Assembly (NCBI RefSeq): GCF_001747105.1
Contig: NZ_MDGQ01000005.1
Location: 1,488,001 to 1,552,000, forward strand
DNA length: 64,000 nucleotides
DNA from: Roseivirga misakiensis
Lineage (GTDB): Bacteria > Bacteroidota > Bacteroidia > Cytophagales > Cyclobacteriaceae
Direction of reading: 5' to 3'
Shown here in pieces: positions 62,227 through 64,000 of the stretch. How positions within the stretch are numbered: position 1 is the stretch's first letter; the number at the start of each line of letters is the position of its first letter. The notes beneath the pieces are model-generated. The model was not told the DNA's origin, ran no database searches, and saw only the letters and a list, made by a program, of their open reading frames with translations. The position numbers and the translations under genes were made by a program.

Positions 62227-62884
62227 TAAATGGCTTTATTCTTTCCTTTTAATTGGTCTGATTTGCTATGAATCAAAGGCACAAAGGAACAAGGATGAAT
62301 TGATTGTAACGGCAACAACCTTGATTGCTGAAGCTAATAAAAACATAGAGTCAAAGTCATGTAGTGGTCTCATAAGTGCTCTTGAGCTTTATAATGCATA
62401 TGAGGTCTTGGCACTAGTCTATGATGACATCTTCAATAGCATCAATAAAAAGGTACGCGCTCTTGAGCTAGAAATATTTAATCAAAATTGTCAATCAAAC
62501 CCTGGTAGAAGTAATGTTGGTAGTTTTACGACTTTTAAGTTTAGCCCGCTTAATAATCCCCCTAATAATGAAGTTCGAGCAGTTCTACCGGCATCAGTTC
62601 TGGCCAGTCATTTCATGTCCCCAGAGGCTCGATTAAGCTATATTAACTCGTTAGATACAGAATCTAAATATCAATTCTTAACCTGGACTCAACAAAATAT
62701 AGAGCTCAATGGTAGTTTATCTGGTTTTGTAAAATCAAAATTTGGAACAGATAAATTGATGTCGGAAAATACTTTAGAAAATAGTTTAAGCCAAATAGAT
62801 CTAGGCTTGCTAAATATCACTAAGAAAGATTGGGAAGTTATTCAAAATACTATCAAGGCAAATCTAAATTTAAAGAACGATTAA
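62207..62884 (+). CDS. Secreted protein of unknown function
   Basis: 225 residues with a probable signal peptide (MKLLKSNKWLYSFLLIGLIC, cleavage near KAQ). The mature part is mainly helical (DELIVTATTLIAEANKNIE, LISALELYNAYEVLALVYDDI) with single cysteines in SCSGL and NQNCQSN that could form a disulfide. No family recognised. It overlaps the upstream membrane protein gene, with which it may form a complex. The SIR2-like gene starts 169 bases later. Confidence 0.65.
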   Translation: MKLLKSNKWLYSFLLIGLICYESKAQRNKDELIVTATTLIAEANKNIESKSCSGLISALELYNAYEVLALVYDDIFNSINKKVRALELEIFNQNCQSNPGRSNVGSFTTFKFSPLNNPPNNEVRAVLPASVLASHFMSPEARLSYINSLDTESKYQFLTWTQQNIELNGSLSGFVKSKFGTDKLMSENTLENSLSQIDLGLLNITKKDWEVIQNTIKANLNLKND

Positions 62885-63053
62885 GTCTACAAATGTGGGT
62901 CTGGAATGACTCATTGTATAATTTAAACAAGTCAGAGATAACCAATGTAACCTTCTAGACTTCTTAACTAACCTTCAGGAGGCAATAGATAATAGGAATG
63001 AGTAGGGGAGTTGAGTTTTATTCATTCCACAACTTTATAAAAGAAATTAAAGT

Positions 63054-64000
63054 ATGTCAAAATCGGTATCTTTATTACTAGGAGCAGGTTTCTCCGCTCC
63101 AAAAGGCTATCCAATCGGAAATGAACTGAACGAAATGATTTTAGCCTGTGATGGAACCGAATTTACGTTTCACACAAGTGGAGTTTTAGTCGGGGAAATC
63201 ACTCAAAACTATAGGAATCATTATGAAATTACATTTGACTTCTTACGCGATCTGATCAAATTCTACAGTGAGAATGTCAAGTATTTCGACTATGAGGAGT
63301 TTTATGATTACTTGGTTGAAAAAGCATATTCAGATGAAAACATAAAGGCAGTCGGGAAAAAATTCCTTCGAGAGGATCAGGAAATTGATAGCCTTCTAAA
63401 CAATGCTCCGTCAATTTATGCACAAATGGTAGGATTTTATCTTAAGGACCGTGAAGGTAAGATCTACCATGACAATGAGGAACACGCAGGCAAATTCACA
63501 TTGACAGGCTATACTGGAATACTTAATTGTCTTGAAATTTGGGGGCAAACGTCAATTGTTCATGTCCATACTTTGAACCATGACTTATACTTTGAAAGGC
63601 TATCAGTTAGTGATTGGATTCAAGGTGAACTGTCTGACGGTTTTCAGGAAATCGGATCTAATTATTATGGAAAATTGCTTCATGATGATCGATCTTATTT
63701 AGTCAAGCTATCTTACTATTCTGAAGGTTACAACACAAAGTATCGCCTTTACAAACTTCATGGTAGTCGTGACTATGGAATATATTACACTGAAGCCAGC
63801 GATGGAGTATTAAGGCCAGAAGTATATTTGAAGACTAGATATGGCGTGGGTTTTGGTGAATTCTATAAGGAATTAATGGATGAAAATGGGAAACCGCTTA
63901 AATACGAAAAGTGTTGGGTCAACTACCATGCTGATTTTTTAACCGGAACAACATCTAAAATCGAGAGGTATCAGGAGCCCTTGCTTTACAATCGGCTTTT
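63054..64000 (+). CDS. SIR2-like NAD-binding protein, 5' part
   Basis: The frame runs open from the ATG at 63054 to the window end (315 codons). The motifs of the SIR2 family are in order: GAGFSAPKGYP (residues 10-20, NAD phosphate loop), TLNHDLYFE (173-181, Asn/Asp of the active site) and YKLHGS (233-238, catalytic histidine). These identify a SIR2-like domain as in anti-phage NADases such as ThsA, DSR and related proteins; the C-terminal effector or sensor part lies beyond the window, so the type cannot be set. NAD hydrolysis as an abortive-infection response is the expected role, by family only. Confidence 0.85.
   Translation, partial: MSKSVSLLLGAGFSAPKGYPIGNELNEMILACDGTEFTFHTSGVLVGEITQNYRNHYEITFDFLRDLIKFYSENVKYFDYEEFYDYLVEKAYSDENIKAVGKKFLREDQEIDSLLNNAPSIYAQMVGFYLKDREGKIYHDNEEHAGKFTLTGYTGILNCLEIWGQTSIVHVHTLNHDLYFERLSVSDWIQGELSDGFQEIGSNYYGKLLHDDRSYLVKLSYYSEGYNTKYRLYKLHGSRDYGIYYTEASDGVLRPEVYLKTRYGVGFGEFYKELMDENGKPLKYEKCWVNYHADFLTGTTSKIERYQEPLLYNRL

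Noticed and set aside
1-64000. tRNA, rRNA, CRISPR arrays, insertion sequences and riboswitches
   Set aside because: Nothing convincing was seen by eye on either strand; regularly spaced repeats, transposase-like genes and terminal inverted repeats are absent. A dedicated search could still find short RNAs.

Overview
The window is about 64 kb of moderately AT-rich DNA from a Bacteroidota chromosome, most likely a marine member of the Cytophagales. The assignment rests on gene content: two GLPGLI-family proteins, a DUF5686/carboxypeptidase-regulatory-domain outer-membrane protein, a TonB-receptor-like barrel with a CarboxypepD_reg N-terminus, three large FtsX/MacB-type permeases without an ATPase beside them, a 6-bladed propeller lipoprotein, LytTR/LytS two-component proteins, and many short spacers with ATGA or GTGA overlaps. 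I saw no rRNA, tRNA, insertion sequence or CRISPR array by eye. Genus and species cannot be decided from the sequence alone.

Layout. 1-11.8 kb: the 3' end of a haloperoxidase/PAP2-like gene, an AI-2E family membrane protein, a PadR regulator translationally coupled to an FtsX-like permease, a secreted BNR/VPS10-type propeller, an S9 peptidase and an SGNH lipoprotein. 12.3-19.4 kb: a defence-type island, consisting of an MmeI-like adenine methyltransferase, an SF2 helicase and a GIY-YIG (T5orf172) nuclease as a tight overlapping operon, followed by a PD-(D/E)XK-like protein. 19.4-24.7 kb: a histidine kinase and sigma-54 activator pair divergent from a second FtsX-like permease, with a perfect 8-bp-arm dyad between them. 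24.7-34 kb: a HAD phosphatase, then a minus-strand operon running from DUF5686 protein through GLPGLI, GLPGLI and outer-membrane receptor to LytS-type kinase and LytTR regulator.

34-40 kb: a propeller lipoprotein, a serine hydrolase, a sigma factor with a probable anti-sigma partner, an AraC regulator and an S41 protease. The serine hydrolase and AraC genes share a composite upstream motif with identical internal spacing. 40-46.7 kb: an unusual VOC-VOC-cytochrome c-cytochrome c-rhodanese lipoprotein, then a cluster that looks like a zinc-limitation response (LCIB-type carbonic anhydrase, COG0523 G3E GTPase, MerC protein, FolE) with a perfect 15-bp palindrome in front of merC-folE, then an FG-GAP propeller protein.

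47-61.2 kb: a third FtsX-like permease and accessory redox/stress genes (OsmC, Crp/Fnr, DoxX, FMN reductase, a decayed cytochrome-like gene, DUF1772, MipA, NmrA, SRPBCC proteins, a sigma factor, an AhpD-like protein, a Cys-nucleophile hydrolase, DUF2255, AraC). Two copies of a roughly 112-bp dispersed repeat lie at 50.3 and 58.6 kb. 61.3-64 kb: a broken gene remnant, two unknown envelope proteins and the 5' part of a SIR2-like NAD-binding protein cut by the window end, a family often found in anti-phage defence.

The best candidates for an undescribed system are the methyltransferase-helicase-GIY-YIG island and the SIR2-containing right edge.
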